From Burkholderia sp. USMB20 (lineage in GTDB: Bacteria > Pseudomonadota > Gammaproteobacteria > Burkholderiales > Burkholderiaceae): 64,000 nt of DNA. The notes beneath the pieces were generated by a model. The model was not told the DNA's origin. It worked only from the letters and a program-made list of their open reading frames with translations, and did not search any database. Below are positions 33,768-43,165 of this stretch, in pieces; within the stretch, counting starts at the first letter, position 1; each line of letters opens with the position of its first letter. The position numbers and the translations under genes were made by a program. The DNA lies in assembly GCF_000949135.2 (NCBI RefSeq), contig NZ_JTAN02000013.1, positions 1 through 64,000 of the forward strand, in the 5' to 3' direction.

Positions 33768-34468
33768 TTGGTGGTTTCGCTAACAGCCGGTTGCAGCCGG
33801 TCAGTGTCAAGGCTGCTGGATCGCAGTCGGCTACTTCTTACCCAGCCGCGAACGGGGCTGGTCTTCTTCGAGTTTTGGTAAGCGACAAACGTGAATCCAT
33901 GATAACTAGTGTACGCGTCGACGGATTCTCCAGTCAAAATAAAAACTCCTGGCGTTTTGCACGCGTAATCTGGTGCTGAATAGAACTGAAGGCGACCGCT
34001 TCCAATGACTGCCATCCCGCTTTTCGATTGAGGTATGTCAACAGCAAGCTTGGAGGCTTGATTATTGAATTCGTTGCAGATCGAAGCTGCCTTCGATGGC
34101 TTGCGGATACAATCTGAAATGAATTTTCGGTACTTTTCCGCATTAACCTTCAGTGTGTCTGGATGCTCGGGGTCTCGTGTCACATCCAACGCCTTCATCG
34201 AATTTGTATCCAAATTGATCCAGCCAATGGACACTTGCTTGTCGAGATTGTCGGGGCTGTCCGCAGCGACATATAGTCGGACGCTATAGACTCCATCGGA
34301 TACATCCTCAATATCAGCTTGGATGTCCTTCTTGTTCATCGCAACGTGCTCAAGTGGAGGTACGACCAGCTCTCTTAATTCGCTTCTGCAGATATCAGCT
34401 GAGGCACGGCCGCCGCATGAAATAATCAGGAGGAGAGTGAGTGTTACGATTTTGTCAACGATTCTCAT
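33764..34468 (-). CDS. Exported SH3b-like protein, probable T6SS immunity protein
   Basis: A 234-aa protein with a hydrophobic N-terminus (TLTLLLIISCGGRASA). It could be cleaved after ASA or, since IIS-C resembles a lipobox, be a lipoprotein; either way it faces the periplasm. The C-terminal 75 residues resemble a bacterial SH3 fold (GSGRLQFYSAPDYACK, then TFVAYQ and VRGWVRSSRLR), often seen in immunity proteins against wall-degrading effectors. It starts 6 bp after the effector stop. The stop overlaps the PAAR remnant by 4 bp. AT-richer than the surroundings. Confidence 0.7.
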   Translation of the reverse strand: MRIVDKIVTLTLLLIISCGGRASADICRSELRELVVPPLEHVAMNKKDIQADIEDVSDGVYSVRLYVAADSPDNLDKQVSIGWINLDTNSMKALDVTRDPEHPDTLKVNAEKYRKFISDCIRKPSKAASICNEFNNQASKLAVDIPQSKSGMAVIGSGRLQFYSAPDYACKTPGVFILTGESVDAYTSYHGFTFVAYQNSKKTSPVRGWVRSSRLRSSSLDTDRLQPAVSETTK

Positions 34469-34474
34469 GCGGGG

Positions 34475-37207
34475 TCATTGAAATGAATTTACGATTCGCG
34501 GTGTTATGGATTCGAGTGTTTTTCTGTAAATCGCTTGTGCATTTGCGTCGGTTGAAAACCATCGTGCGTAATTTCCATTATAGTGCACGATGTACTTGGC
34601 CTTGAATTCCATGCCGACGCGCACTGACGAAACTGCGACGAACACTTTCTTTTTATTCGTAACTTGCGCATTTCCGCCTACGCCGCTGAGGCCGGCACCT
34701 TCAAAGGCTGCCCATGTTCCAATTGGCGGTTCGCTGTAAAAATCGGGAGTCCATCCGTAGTACGGTGCTGGGCCATGCACTTCCATGCCGCCTGTTCCGC
34801 ATCGGCGATATTGGCTCGATTGGAAGTGCCTCGTTTCCGTCCGATACATACGCTCAACCGTCTCGGCGATAGTACGTCCATACTTGTCGAAAATGTATTT
34901 TAGTGCGTCCCTAGCGTCTTCTTCCGTGAAGTGATTTTCGCCAGTGACAGGCTTGGCGATGAAATTGCCGACAATCCCGATCGGATGAAAATGCCACGGA
35001 ATAGGCTCCTTCGGGAACCCCTCCACACCGGTGACCTGCTCCCACCACTGCAATTTTCCGATCCGCTCGATTTCGGTCTTCCACAGCCATAACAGCTTCT
35101 TCATGAGCGGAGACAACGCCTCCCACTTGCCCAGGCCGCCGCCCCATTCGCTCTCGCCCCGTACGACGAGGTGGGAGAGGGCTTCCGCCGTCCACGGGGT
35201 TTCCTGCGCGTGCTTCAGTTCCTGCGCGGTCACTTTCCCGTCGTGGTTCGCGTCGATCGCCTTTTCGAGTTTCGCGATGAGCGGGCTGCTGTTGACCGTC
35301 GCTGCGCTCGTCTCGAATTCGGTCTTGTCTTCGTCGACCAGGAACTGCTCGGCGACGTAGATGTAACGCTTGAGCATGTCGAGCGGCTTGATGCTGCTGT
35401 TGTCGATCAGCTCGAAGCCCGGCCAGTCCCACGGCCCGCACATGCGCACGAGCGGATGATCCTGCTCGCACACCCATCCGTCCCGCGTGCCGCCGTCCCT
35501 GGTGCCGATCGTCACGTAATACCAGCGACGCCCTTGGTCGTCCTGCGCGATGTTCTTGTCCAGATCGACGGTGCGAAACACGGCGCGGAAATCCGCTCCC
35601 GGGCCTTTCGCACTCGAAAAGCTCAGCGGGAAGTCCTTCCAGGCGGGCACGATCGTGGTGAGGGTCGTATTGGCGAGGCTTCCGTCGACCCATACAGGCG
35701 TACCGGTGTCGTAGAAAACCGGCTTCGTGCGACGATTGCCGTGTCCAGGGGCGGCCGTTTTCGGTTGTACCTTCACCCACTTTCCCTTTGCGTCGGCGGC
35801 GAGTGGTACGAGCTTGGTGCCCGGTTGCAGCTTGTGAGCGGGCTCCGGCAAATGGGTAACCAACTGCGCTCCAGGCGAGATTTCCAGCAACGCTTTGGAC
35901 GCCGGCAGATGCTTTGCGCGATCACGGCTCTTCTGGATGAACGATTCGAGTTCGGGGCCTGCAAATACTTCGAGGTGCAGCAGCGACCGGTTCGGTTTCG
36001 GCGGCAGCAGCTTCGCATCCGGATAGCGCAGATAGTGGCCGAGCCGGCCGATCACGTCGCCGGCCTTCACCCTGTATGGATGCTTCAGCACGACGACCAC
36101 GTCTAGCGGCTTCGGGTCGACGATCGGATCGAGTTCCCCGAGGAAGACGTATCCGTACGGCGCGTGCGGCGACGCCGGCGCGCCGACGACCGCCGCGGCC
36201 GGCGTGCCCGACTTGATGGACTTGATTTTCGCCCAGCCTGGTTTCGCTTGTGCCCGTTCGTCAGTGTCCGATATGGTCAACTCCGACCCGCGCGGCAGAA
36301 TGCCGATGATCTTGCCGCTCGGCAGATCGCGGATGCGGATACCCGTGATCGGGGGCGGGAGCGGCGTCGCATCCTTGTCGCTTTCTTCCGGTTCCGGCAG
36401 TTTCTTGAAATCGCTCTGGATGAAGTCCCCGAGCACGTCGCGATTGATCGTCTTGCGCAGTGACGATACCGGCACTTTCGGCCGCGGAGCGTTCTGCTTG
36501 TCGTTTGCCTTGTTGCCGACGACATAGTAGCGATCGCCCTCCCAATACGGCATCGGTCCGATGTTCGGCCCGGACCGGCCGACCGGTGCGACTTTCGCCT
36601 GTTCAGCCGCAGACCGGTATGTGTTCCAGTCCATCGTATGCATGTACAGGCTGAAGAACGTCAGCGTTTCGTCCGGTGCCGGCTTGCTCGCAGTCGCGTT
36701 CGTAGTCGCCGACGGAGCTGGCGGCGTGGGCGTGGTCGATGATGTCGTCGGCTGCGTTGAGGAATCCTTCGCCGCGTTCGCCTTCGGCGGTGGGGGCACA
36801 GGCGGCAACTGCAATCGATGACGGATCAACACGAACCCCGTCGAGTACAACGCGTGTCGACCGTCCTGATAGCGCTGCTCCGGATACTTGCTGTCCAGCC
36901 GGTACGCGACGACGTCACCGTCGGCGATCGCGCGGATCCCGTCGCCTTGCTTCAATCGCGTCGCCGTGTTCTGGTCGAAGTGGATGCCGCCGTGCCACAT
37001 GCCGTTCGCGCCCAACGGATAGAACCCGTCCTCGGCGGCTGCCAACGCCTTCATATAGGTCATCGGGTTGGCCGGGTCGTGCTTGCCGACCGGCGTGAAC
37101 GGAAAAGCCCAGTTCAGCGGTGTGTAAGGTGATGCCGCACGTGTGCTCGGGGGAGACGCCGGTCGGGCCGGCGCGATGGGCTTCGGGGTAGGGTGGCTAT
37201 TGCTCAT
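34475..37207 (-). CDS. Multidomain T6SS effector: M23-like peptidase, SH3b segments, EF-hand, lysozyme-like C-terminus
   Basis: A 910-aa protein without signal peptide, encoded directly after vgrG. Residues 70-130 and 185-190 follow an M23 metallopeptidase plan: HGGIH at 72-76 in place of HxGxD, ADGDVVAYRL near 95 and YMH at 188-190. The closing strand appears only at LLHLEVF (H411), because SH3b-like segments (RIRDLPSGKIIGILPRG at 291-307) interrupt the domain. A textbook EF-hand loop, DANHDGKVTAQE, spans 652-663. The C-terminal part (about 735-910) has PWHFHPIG and RTETRHFQSSQYRRCGTGG; Glu791 is my candidate catalytic acid of a lysozyme-like domain. Dual amidase-lysozyme effectors of the TseP kind have a similar plan. 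Activity is inferred, not shown. Confidence 0.75.
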   Translation of the reverse strand: MSNSHPTPKPIAPARPASPPSTRAASPYTPLNWAFPFTPVGKHDPANPMTYMKALAAAEDGFYPLGANGMWHGGIHFDQNTATRLKQGDGIRAIADGDVVAYRLDSKYPEQRYQDGRHALYSTGFVLIRHRLQLPPVPPPPKANAAKDSSTQPTTSSTTPTPPAPSATTNATASKPAPDETLTFFSLYMHTMDWNTYRSAAEQAKVAPVGRSGPNIGPMPYWEGDRYYVVGNKANDKQNAPRPKVPVSSLRKTINRDVLGDFIQSDFKKLPEPEESDKDATPLPPPITGIRIRDLPSGKIIGILPRGSELTISDTDERAQAKPGWAKIKSIKSGTPAAAVVGAPASPHAPYGYVFLGELDPIVDPKPLDVVVVLKHPYRVKAGDVIGRLGHYLRYPDAKLLPPKPNRSLLHLEVFAGPELESFIQKSRDRAKHLPASKALLEISPGAQLVTHLPEPAHKLQPGTKLVPLAADAKGKWVKVQPKTAAPGHGNRRTKPVFYDTGTPVWVDGSLANTTLTTIVPAWKDFPLSFSSAKGPGADFRAVFRTVDLDKNIAQDDQGRRWYYVTIGTRDGGTRDGWVCEQDHPLVRMCGPWDWPGFELIDNSSIKPLDMLKRYIYVAEQFLVDEDKTEFETSAATVNSSPLIAKLEKAIDANHDGKVTAQELKHAQETPWTAEALSHLVVRGESEWGGGLGKWEALSPLMKKLLWLWKTEIERIGKLQWWEQVTGVEGFPKEPIPWHFHPIGIVGNFIAKPVTGENHFTEEDARDALKYIFDKYGRTIAETVERMYRTETRHFQSSQYRRCGTGGMEVHGPAPYYGWTPDFYSEPPIGTWAAFEGAGLSGVGGNAQVTNKKKVFVAVSSVRVGMEFKAKYIVHYNGNYARWFSTDANAQAIYRKTLESITPRIVNSFQ

Positions 37208-37267
37208 GTTTCCCGGAATCTCTCGGTTCTCGTTTTTCTTGCTGCTCGGGTGGTGGCGGGCCTGGCG

Positions 37268-39793
37268 TCAACCGGAGAAGAGTGAGCCGCGGCCGCCATC
37301 GGTCGACACCGGCGTTGTCTGCAACGGATCGCGAACCGTTCCGCTCGCACCGCCCGGTTTGTCCCAGCTTCCGCATTTTTCGAGGATCTGCCCGGTCGTC
37401 ACGTTCTCGATCAGCCCGCCCTTGATGCGGATATACGAGCCACCCGCGCCGATCCACACTTCCTCTGCGGCCGTCAGAATCAGACGTCCGTCCGCACTTT
37501 CGATCTTTACGTCTTGCAGGCCGACCAGTGAAACGGCGCCGCTCTGCGCCTGAATGTCCACCGGCCCCTTTGCGGCGAAAATCTTGATGCCGAGGTTCTG
37601 CGCGAACAGGCTGATCTTGTCGAGCACACTGGCCAGCAACGCTTTGCCGGCCGCCAGGTTGATGTTCCTGCCTGCCACGACGTTCGCGTGCTGGTTTGCC
37701 GTGACATGCACCGATTGCTGCGTCGACGCGGCGATCCCTTCAGGACTCGATAGCAGCATCACCGGCTTCGCAAAACCATTCGCGTTGCCGGTGCCGCCGC
37801 CGGCTGTGCGGCCACCGCCGGTCGCGCCAGCGATCGTGCGCTGCGTCGCGTCGGTGAACGACTTCAGCGCGGCCTGGCCGTCGTGCAGGCTTTCGGCGCG
37901 GTTCGTTTCGCTGGCCCTCGACGCGGCTTCGAACACGGCCTCCGCGCCGGCGAGCGGCTCGGTTGCGGCCGTTACGTTCAGCGGCTGCGCGGTGGCCGGC
38001 TGCGTCGACACATACAGGCCTTGCTCGGCGCGCACCGCGCCGTACGCGCCGGATTTCAGGTCGAACCCGTTGCCAAGGAACGTGCCGCGCGTGTTGTCGC
38101 TCTGCTCGATCAGATAGCCCAAATGCAGATGAGAGCTGTAGCTCGACGAGTAAAGGTGGACGCGGTTCTGACCGCTCGAGTCATCCATGACGAACTGGTT
38201 GAAACCGTCGCCACCATATTCGCGGGAGCGGAAGCCGGACAGCAGGCCATGGGTATGCCATACCGGCATCGTTGCGCCACCATGCAATCGCGAGATGATG
38301 ACCGGCCGGTCGCAATCGCCGTTCACGAAGCCCAGGAGCACCTGATCATCTTTGCGCAACGGAAAATAACCGCCACGCCTTGCGCCTGCGTCCGGCATCG
38401 CCGCCCGGATCCACGACGTCGACTTCGTATTGCGATCGTTCCGGCTGTTCGATGTCCTGACCCGCACACGGTTGCCGTCGTCCGTGACGATTTCCTCGTT
38501 GCGGTCGGTTACGACGATCGCCGTCTGCAAGTGCATCTCCGGCTTCTGATGCTCGAACGGGCTGCGAAAGGGTGTCTTGCGGCGCTGCGCTTCGATCTCG
38601 ACGTGAAAGAATCCGACGCCGCCATCGCGGTGGCTCACGGTCGTACCGGCCCCGGTGGACTGGGCCTGTTCGATTTCGCTGCGCAGGCTGCGCGGGAATC
38701 GCGTGAGCGCATCCATTCCCGGCACGTTGTTCTGGATCAGCCAGTCGCTCGCGATGATCGACAACTCGCGCTCGTCCGCTGGCAGCGCATCGAAGAGAGG
38801 ATGCCCGGATACCCTGAACCAGTAGCCGGGCAGCGCGTAGCGCGGACTGCCGATCGCGAAATAGCGCTTCGCACGCGAAGCCCATTCTTCGGTTCGAATG
38901 CGGGCCTGTTGTTGTCCGACATCGGATTTGGCCCAGGTCTGCGAGCCCGTATACAGATAGTCTTCGCCCTGACCGGGCAAATCATCCAGATCCGCCGCCG
39001 GCGTGCTGACCTGTTTGTCGAGGTCCGGCCGCTTGTAGTCGGCCGTTCCGAGCGTGAGTGTCGCGCTCTGGACGTCCTGCTGTTCGCTCAACTGGGTGAG
39101 CCCGTCGAAATCCTCGTCGGTGCCCGCGTGGCTGAACTTCATCTCCGCATTCGGCAGCGAAGGCCCGAAATACAGGTCGTCCATCATGATGACCTCGTGC
39201 GACTTGCCGTCCTGCGCGAAATCGAAGCGCGGAAACACACCGACCTCCTCCAGGCTCCGATGCACGAAATTCCAGTCGGTTTCCCACTGCACGCGGTGCG
39301 AATACGAGCGCACCGCCGTGCGCAGTTCGTGACCATAGTTGCCGGAAGCTTGCGGATGCTTGTCGAATACGTCGGTGAGAATCTGCCAGCCGCTGGCTTC
39401 CTGCCAGTCGCGCCGATCGCTGCCGAGTTTCAAAAAGCTCAACCAGGAGGAGAACTGGAGCTGGAAATACGAGACGGTCCCGTCGTTTCCGAGACGACGG
39501 GCGCGTTGCACGTAGCCGTGGATCGGCAGATAGCTGCCGCCCGTCTGGCGGATCCACAGCGTGACAGGTTGCAGCATCAGGGCGTTGAGCTTGATTTTGT
39601 CGCCCATGACGGACGATGCGTCGACGGTCACCTCGAAATTGCGGCCGAGCCGTGCGTTGATCTTGACGTACAGCGGCACGAGCCAGTCGTCGCCGAGCGG
39701 CGTGTCAAGTTTGATGACGCGATCGAACTGCGCGTAGCCGCCGCGCAGCACCTTCAGCAAGACTTCCCGGCCCATTCGGTCACCCCGGTTCAT
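37268..39793 (-). CDS. vgrG: T6SS spike protein VgrG with DUF2345 domain
   Basis: An 841-aa protein. The gp27-like N-terminal half (FEVTVDASS, LGFVNGDCDRPVIISRLH marking the transition to the gp5-like OB fold) is followed by the beta-helical needle and a C-terminal DUF2345 region (AEEVWIGAGGSYIRIKGG). It forms the membrane-piercing trimer that carries the downstream effector. No tss core genes are in the window, so this is an orphan vgrG module using a secretion machine encoded elsewhere. Start uncertain: ATG at 39793 lacks a clear ribosome-binding site, whereas MGREVLLK at 39775 has GGGGTGA upstream. Confidence 0.9.
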   Translation of the reverse strand: MNRGDRMGREVLLKVLRGGYAQFDRVIKLDTPLGDDWLVPLYVKINARLGRNFEVTVDASSVMGDKIKLNALMLQPVTLWIRQTGGSYLPIHGYVQRARRLGNDGTVSYFQLQFSSWLSFLKLGSDRRDWQEASGWQILTDVFDKHPQASGNYGHELRTAVRSYSHRVQWETDWNFVHRSLEEVGVFPRFDFAQDGKSHEVIMMDDLYFGPSLPNAEMKFSHAGTDEDFDGLTQLSEQQDVQSATLTLGTADYKRPDLDKQVSTPAADLDDLPGQGEDYLYTGSQTWAKSDVGQQQARIRTEEWASRAKRYFAIGSPRYALPGYWFRVSGHPLFDALPADERELSIIASDWLIQNNVPGMDALTRFPRSLRSEIEQAQSTGAGTTVSHRDGGVGFFHVEIEAQRRKTPFRSPFEHQKPEMHLQTAIVVTDRNEEIVTDDGNRVRVRTSNSRNDRNTKSTSWIRAAMPDAGARRGGYFPLRKDDQVLLGFVNGDCDRPVIISRLHGGATMPVWHTHGLLSGFRSREYGGDGFNQFVMDDSSGQNRVHLYSSSYSSHLHLGYLIEQSDNTRGTFLGNGFDLKSGAYGAVRAEQGLYVSTQPATAQPLNVTAATEPLAGAEAVFEAASRASETNRAESLHDGQAALKSFTDATQRTIAGATGGGRTAGGGTGNANGFAKPVMLLSSPEGIAASTQQSVHVTANQHANVVAGRNINLAAGKALLASVLDKISLFAQNLGIKIFAAKGPVDIQAQSGAVSLVGLQDVKIESADGRLILTAAEEVWIGAGGSYIRIKGGLIENVTTGQILEKCGSWDKPGGASGTVRDPLQTTPVSTDGGRGSLFSG

Positions 39794-40667
39794 GGAAAAC
39801 GCGCCCGACCATCACCGAATATCCAAACAACTTTATCGTTCGGAATAAACGGCGATATATTTGAGATGTTCTGTTTAAATCGGGTGCGCCATTGAAAATG
39901 GGAGGCGGTGTGCCCCGCGCTTGATTGCACAAAAAATCATACCGAAGTCAGTTCGAATCGGTAACTGTGGGGCAACGATCCTTTAAGATTTTCTCAACGC
40001 TGCTGCTGGCATCTTTTTGAAACGATTCGATCCCTATCGAGACGCGTCTGGCTTCAATAAGAAAACTACGACTGTACGAAACCTCGGATCAGCGTTTTCC
40101 GGCGCGTGCACTATGTTTTGCGGATTTGGTTAGTACACGTCTGCAAGCTTCATCGACTGTCAGCGATCCCGTGATAAGTGAATACTCTGATTCAACGAAG
40201 TTCACAAATCGTTACGTAAAGTCGGGCAGCGATTGAAATTCTGGCAACCTATCGTGGTTATGCGCGAGCTGTTGCTTTCGATTGGGACGAAATTGAAGGG
40301 GGCAGTGAAATTTGCAGGACCGTACGTCCATTGGTTTGATAGAGCGACGCCATTTTGTTTTGTGCAATACCTACGCGCATATATGGCGAATCTATCGGAC
40401 GGCTAGATGAATAAGGAGAATGCTGTCGAACCCGATGGATACCGACAGCACGTCTTCGAAGCGACGGGCGATCGGCAACCACACGTTGTCGGTCTGGTAC
40501 GCCGTGACGAAAACGTCGATGTCGGGTCGACGCTCTAACGCCTCCAGGGGCGCGCCGGCGTGACAGGGGCACGGAACAACCGCGCGGCGACCGGCCCGTT
40601 GCCATGATCGGTCGCGGAAGCAGGGAAGAGGGCGGCCAATGCGACTTGATTCCACGTCGCATGTCGC
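39794..40667. other. AT-richer gap between vgrG and tRNA-Ser; no supported gene
   Basis: About 870 bp with visibly lower GC than the flanks, especially 39800-40260. It holds the vgrG promoter region but no ORF with recognisable homology. Two overlapping minus-strand ORFs at 40258-40682 have atypical composition. One contains EALERRPDIDVFVTAYQ, faintly like a response-regulator receiver, and may be debris. Such gaps often mark the edge of an acquired island. Confidence 0.5.
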
Positions 40668-40708
40668 AAAAAAGCCCCGCAAAATCGATCGATCTTGCGG
40701 GGCCTTTT
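40668..40708 (-). terminator. Terminator downstream of tRNA-Ser
   Basis: On the minus strand GCCCCGCAA and TTGCGGGGC pair around a 12-nt loop containing ATCGATCGAT; a six-base T-run follows. It lies 10 bp after the tRNA 3' end. Confidence 0.88.
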
Positions 40709-40717
40709 CATTGATTC

Positions 40718-40808
40718 TGGCGGAGAGAGGGGGATTCGAACCCCCGATAGGCGATTAACCTATACACGCTTTCCAGGCGTGCGACTTAAACCACTCATCC
40801 ATCTCTCC
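40718..40808 (-). tRNA. tRNA-Ser (GGA)
   Basis: A 91-nt class II tRNA with acceptor GGAGAGA paired to TCTCTCC, anticodon GGA (TCC at 40772-40774 on the plus strand), a long variable arm, TTCGAATC T-loop and encoded CCA. The T6SS module lies on its 3' side. I found no obvious second copy of the 3' end at the far side of the module. Confidence 0.96.
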
Positions 40809-40879
40809 GGAAGAACGAGAGTATAGCAAACTCTGGCGGCCTCCCGCCACTCCCTTCGACGATCGGCCGGAACCGGCCC

Positions 40880-41023
40880 CAAAACCTTCCAGCGACGCTC
40901 GCACGACGTGCATTCGGTGCGGGTGTGGGGGCGGCCGGGGAGACGTGGCTGGACCGGGTCAGCGGGTCGTTGCTGCCGATGCTCGCGGGGTATGTCGCGT
41001 TGTATCGGAAAAGCGCGAACTGA
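40880..41023 (+). pseudogene. Possible C-terminal remnant of a lost gene beside tRNA-Ser
   Basis: One frame ending in a stop at 41021-41023 reads like real protein (FGAGVGAAGETWLDRVSGSL, then LPMLAGYVALYRK). It has no start codon and runs back into the tRNA. It may be the tail of a gene cut off when the region was rearranged, or coincidence. I do not recognise the family. Confidence 0.2.
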
Positions 41024-41133
41024 CGCGATCGCGTATCGAGCCGTGCCGCCAGTCGCGCCGCTGCCCGCACCCGCACGCACGGCGTCCCGACTCTGCTATC
41101 TTCCCGGGCATCTCACCGCTTTCCCCCCTCTCC

Positions 41134-41769
41134 ATGACCGACCGCATCGTCGCCGCATTCGATTTCGACGGCACCATCACGACCACCGACAGTTTCCGTC
41201 ATTTCGTCCGCTACGCGGTCGGCACGCCGCGTTTCGCATGGGCCGGGTTGCGCGCGCTGCCGTGGATCGTCGCGATGAAGGCGGGCCTCTTGTCGCGCGG
41301 CGATGCGAAGGCGAAGTTCGCATGGTTTGCGTTCGGGCCGATCCGCGAGGACGCGCTCGACGCGCTCGCGCGCCGCTTCGTCGATGGTTATCTGCCGAAC
41401 CTCGTGCGCCCGGACATGCTGGAACGGGTGCGCGAGCATCAGGCGCGCGGGCATGAAGTCGTGCTGGTCAGCGCGTCGCCGTCGCTGTATCTGGAGAAGT
41501 GGGCGAAGACGGTCGGCATCGGCACGGTGCTCGCGACGCGCCTCGCGTTCGAGCGCGGCGCGTTCGCCGGGCGGCTGAACGGCGAGAACTGCTGGGGCCC
41601 GCAGAAGGTCGTGCGCTTGCGCGGTTGGTGGGGAAATCAGCCGCCTGCGAAGCTGTTCGCGTACGGCGACAGCCGCGGCGACAAGGAAATGGCCGAACTC
41701 GCGAACCGGGCATGGATCCGCGGGCAGGGACCGATGCCGGCGATCGGCGCTGACGGACTGACCAGCTGA
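41134..41769 (+). CDS. HAD-IB family phosphatase (SerB-like)
   Basis: A 211-aa hydrolase. HAD motifs are all present: DFDGTIT (nucleophile and acid/base Asp, residues 10-16), VLVSASPS (motif II), the Lys in GPQKVVRL (motif III) and FAYGDSRGDKEMAE (motif IV). A helical cap lies between motifs I and II. This subgroup includes phosphoserine phosphatase and lipid-linked phosphatases; the substrate is not clear. The ATG at 41134 was chosen because the domain starts there; upstream in-frame sequence is non-coding in character. The stop codon begins an 8-bp tandem repeat. Confidence 0.88.
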   Translation: MTDRIVAAFDFDGTITTTDSFRHFVRYAVGTPRFAWAGLRALPWIVAMKAGLLSRGDAKAKFAWFAFGPIREDALDALARRFVDGYLPNLVRPDMLERVREHQARGHEVVLVSASPSLYLEKWAKTVGIGTVLATRLAFERGAFAGRLNGENCWGPQKVVRLRGWWGNQPPAKLFAYGDSRGDKEMAELANRAWIRGQGPMPAIGADGLTS

Positions 41770-41794
41770 CCGACTGACCGACTGACCGACTGAC
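41767..41794. repeat. 8-bp tandem repeat starting at a stop codon
   Basis: TGACCGAC is repeated three and a half times, and the first TGA is the stop of the HAD gene. Loss or gain of whole units would not change the protein. Confidence 0.85.
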
Positions 41795-41826
41795 GGGACC
41801 CGCGCGGCGAGCCGCGCCGCCCGCCG

Positions 41827-42939
41827 TTACGCGTCGGCGCGCTGCGCGCCGCGCGCACCGCGAATCGGACGATACGCGCCCCAGCGATTGGCGCGCCTGA
41901 ACGTGCCGACATCGTTGAACCGCACGCCGACTTCACGCAGCGCCGCATGCGCAGTGCGCGCGGTCAGCTGCCGGATGTAGAACGGATCGCGCACCACGAA
42001 GTGATGGATCGCGTGCGTGCTGCCGAAGTTGAAGCAGAACAGCTGGAACGGCAGCATCCACCACGGGTTGAGCACCTGGGTCTGCTGGATCACGTTGCGC
42101 GAATCGATGTCGCCGAAGTAATGCATGTTCGAGCTGACGAAGTTGATGCAGAAGCTGCGTACGAAGTTCGGCCCGAGCCACACGACCGCGAGGAAATCGA
42201 CGACGCTCATCACGCGCTCGACGACGGCCGGCACGGTCACCGCGTAGCCGAACGCATGCAGCGCGAACAGGCCGGCGTGATACACGATGAACGCGTGCCA
42301 CAGCGCGTAGTACGCGTGACCGACCGGCATGTAGGACGATGCCTGCTCGATGCGCAACTGCGCGCGCTCGGCCGCATCCTGCACCGGCTGCGCGGCCACG
42401 TACTGCTTGACCTTGCGGCGCATTGCATCCGGCCGCAGCACGACGGCGAGCATGCCGTCCGCGATCATCAGCAGGCGCTTCACGCCCCAGCGTTCGCCGT
42501 TGGTGATGCCGAATTCCTCGAGATCCGATTCGCCGCCCGATACCTTGTGGTGATGCAGGTGCATGCGCCGGCGCGTCCACGGGTTGATCGTGCCCGGCCG
42601 CGTGAGCCAGCACAGCGCCATCATCAGGTGATAGGCCCACGGCGTCTTCTTGAAGTACATCAGGTGGATCAGGTCGTGCTCGAGTTCGTGGATCAGCGAC
42701 GTGACGAACGCGGCGAGCGGCAACGCGACGTACCACGCGATCGCGCCGCGCGCATACAGCCACGCGATCGCGAGCATCGCGCCCACCGACACGGCCATCA
42801 CGGTCGCGCCGACGAGGTTCTGGTTGTCGAGCAGCGGAAAGCGCGCGCGGATCGCATCGCTCGCGGCGTTGACCTCGCGGCGGACATACGCGACCTTGTC
42901 GGCGTCGTGGCGAAAGACGGTTCGTGCGGGTTGGCTCAT
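41827..42939 (-). CDS. Fatty acid desaturase / membrane hydroxylase family protein
   Basis: A 370-aa membrane di-iron enzyme. The three histidine boxes are HELEHD (about residue 85), HLHHHK (about 126) and HAIHH (about 311), with hydrophobic segments between. It inserts double bonds or hydroxyls into acyl chains; regiospecificity cannot be told. The start MSQPARTVFRHDADKV at 42939 fits; the ORF extends 38 codons upstream without conservation. It is divergent from an AraC-type regulator across 226 bp, which suggests control by it. Confidence 0.88.
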   Translation of the reverse strand: MSQPARTVFRHDADKVAYVRREVNAASDAIRARFPLLDNQNLVGATVMAVSVGAMLAIAWLYARGAIAWYVALPLAAFVTSLIHELEHDLIHLMYFKKTPWAYHLMMALCWLTRPGTINPWTRRRMHLHHHKVSGGESDLEEFGITNGERWGVKRLLMIADGMLAVVLRPDAMRRKVKQYVAAQPVQDAAERAQLRIEQASSYMPVGHAYYALWHAFIVYHAGLFALHAFGYAVTVPAVVERVMSVVDFLAVVWLGPNFVRSFCINFVSSNMHYFGDIDSRNVIQQTQVLNPWWMLPFQLFCFNFGSTHAIHHFVVRDPFYIRQLTARTAHAALREVGVRFNDVGTFRRANRWGAYRPIRGARGAQRADA

Positions 42940-43165
42940 CGACCGGAATCCGTGCGGAAAGAGTGGGGCGCAATGCCGATGTGACAAGCATAGGCGCGCC
43001 CCGGAGCGCACGCGAGGGCCGCCGGTGCCAATGATGGTGTCATTTCGGGTCACGGTGGCCGGTGCACGGGCGTGCGATGCCGCATCGGGCGGCTAGAATG
43101 CCGCTGCGGTGTCATTACGGGCCAGCAGCGCTACAATCCGCCGAAACCGCTCCGGAGTCCGCCGC

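Noticed and set aside
40258-40682. Two overlapping minus-strand ORFs in the gap before tRNA-Ser, one with a faint receiver-domain look
   Set aside because: No ribosome-binding site, no full domain, odd composition; kept only as possible debris in the gap description.
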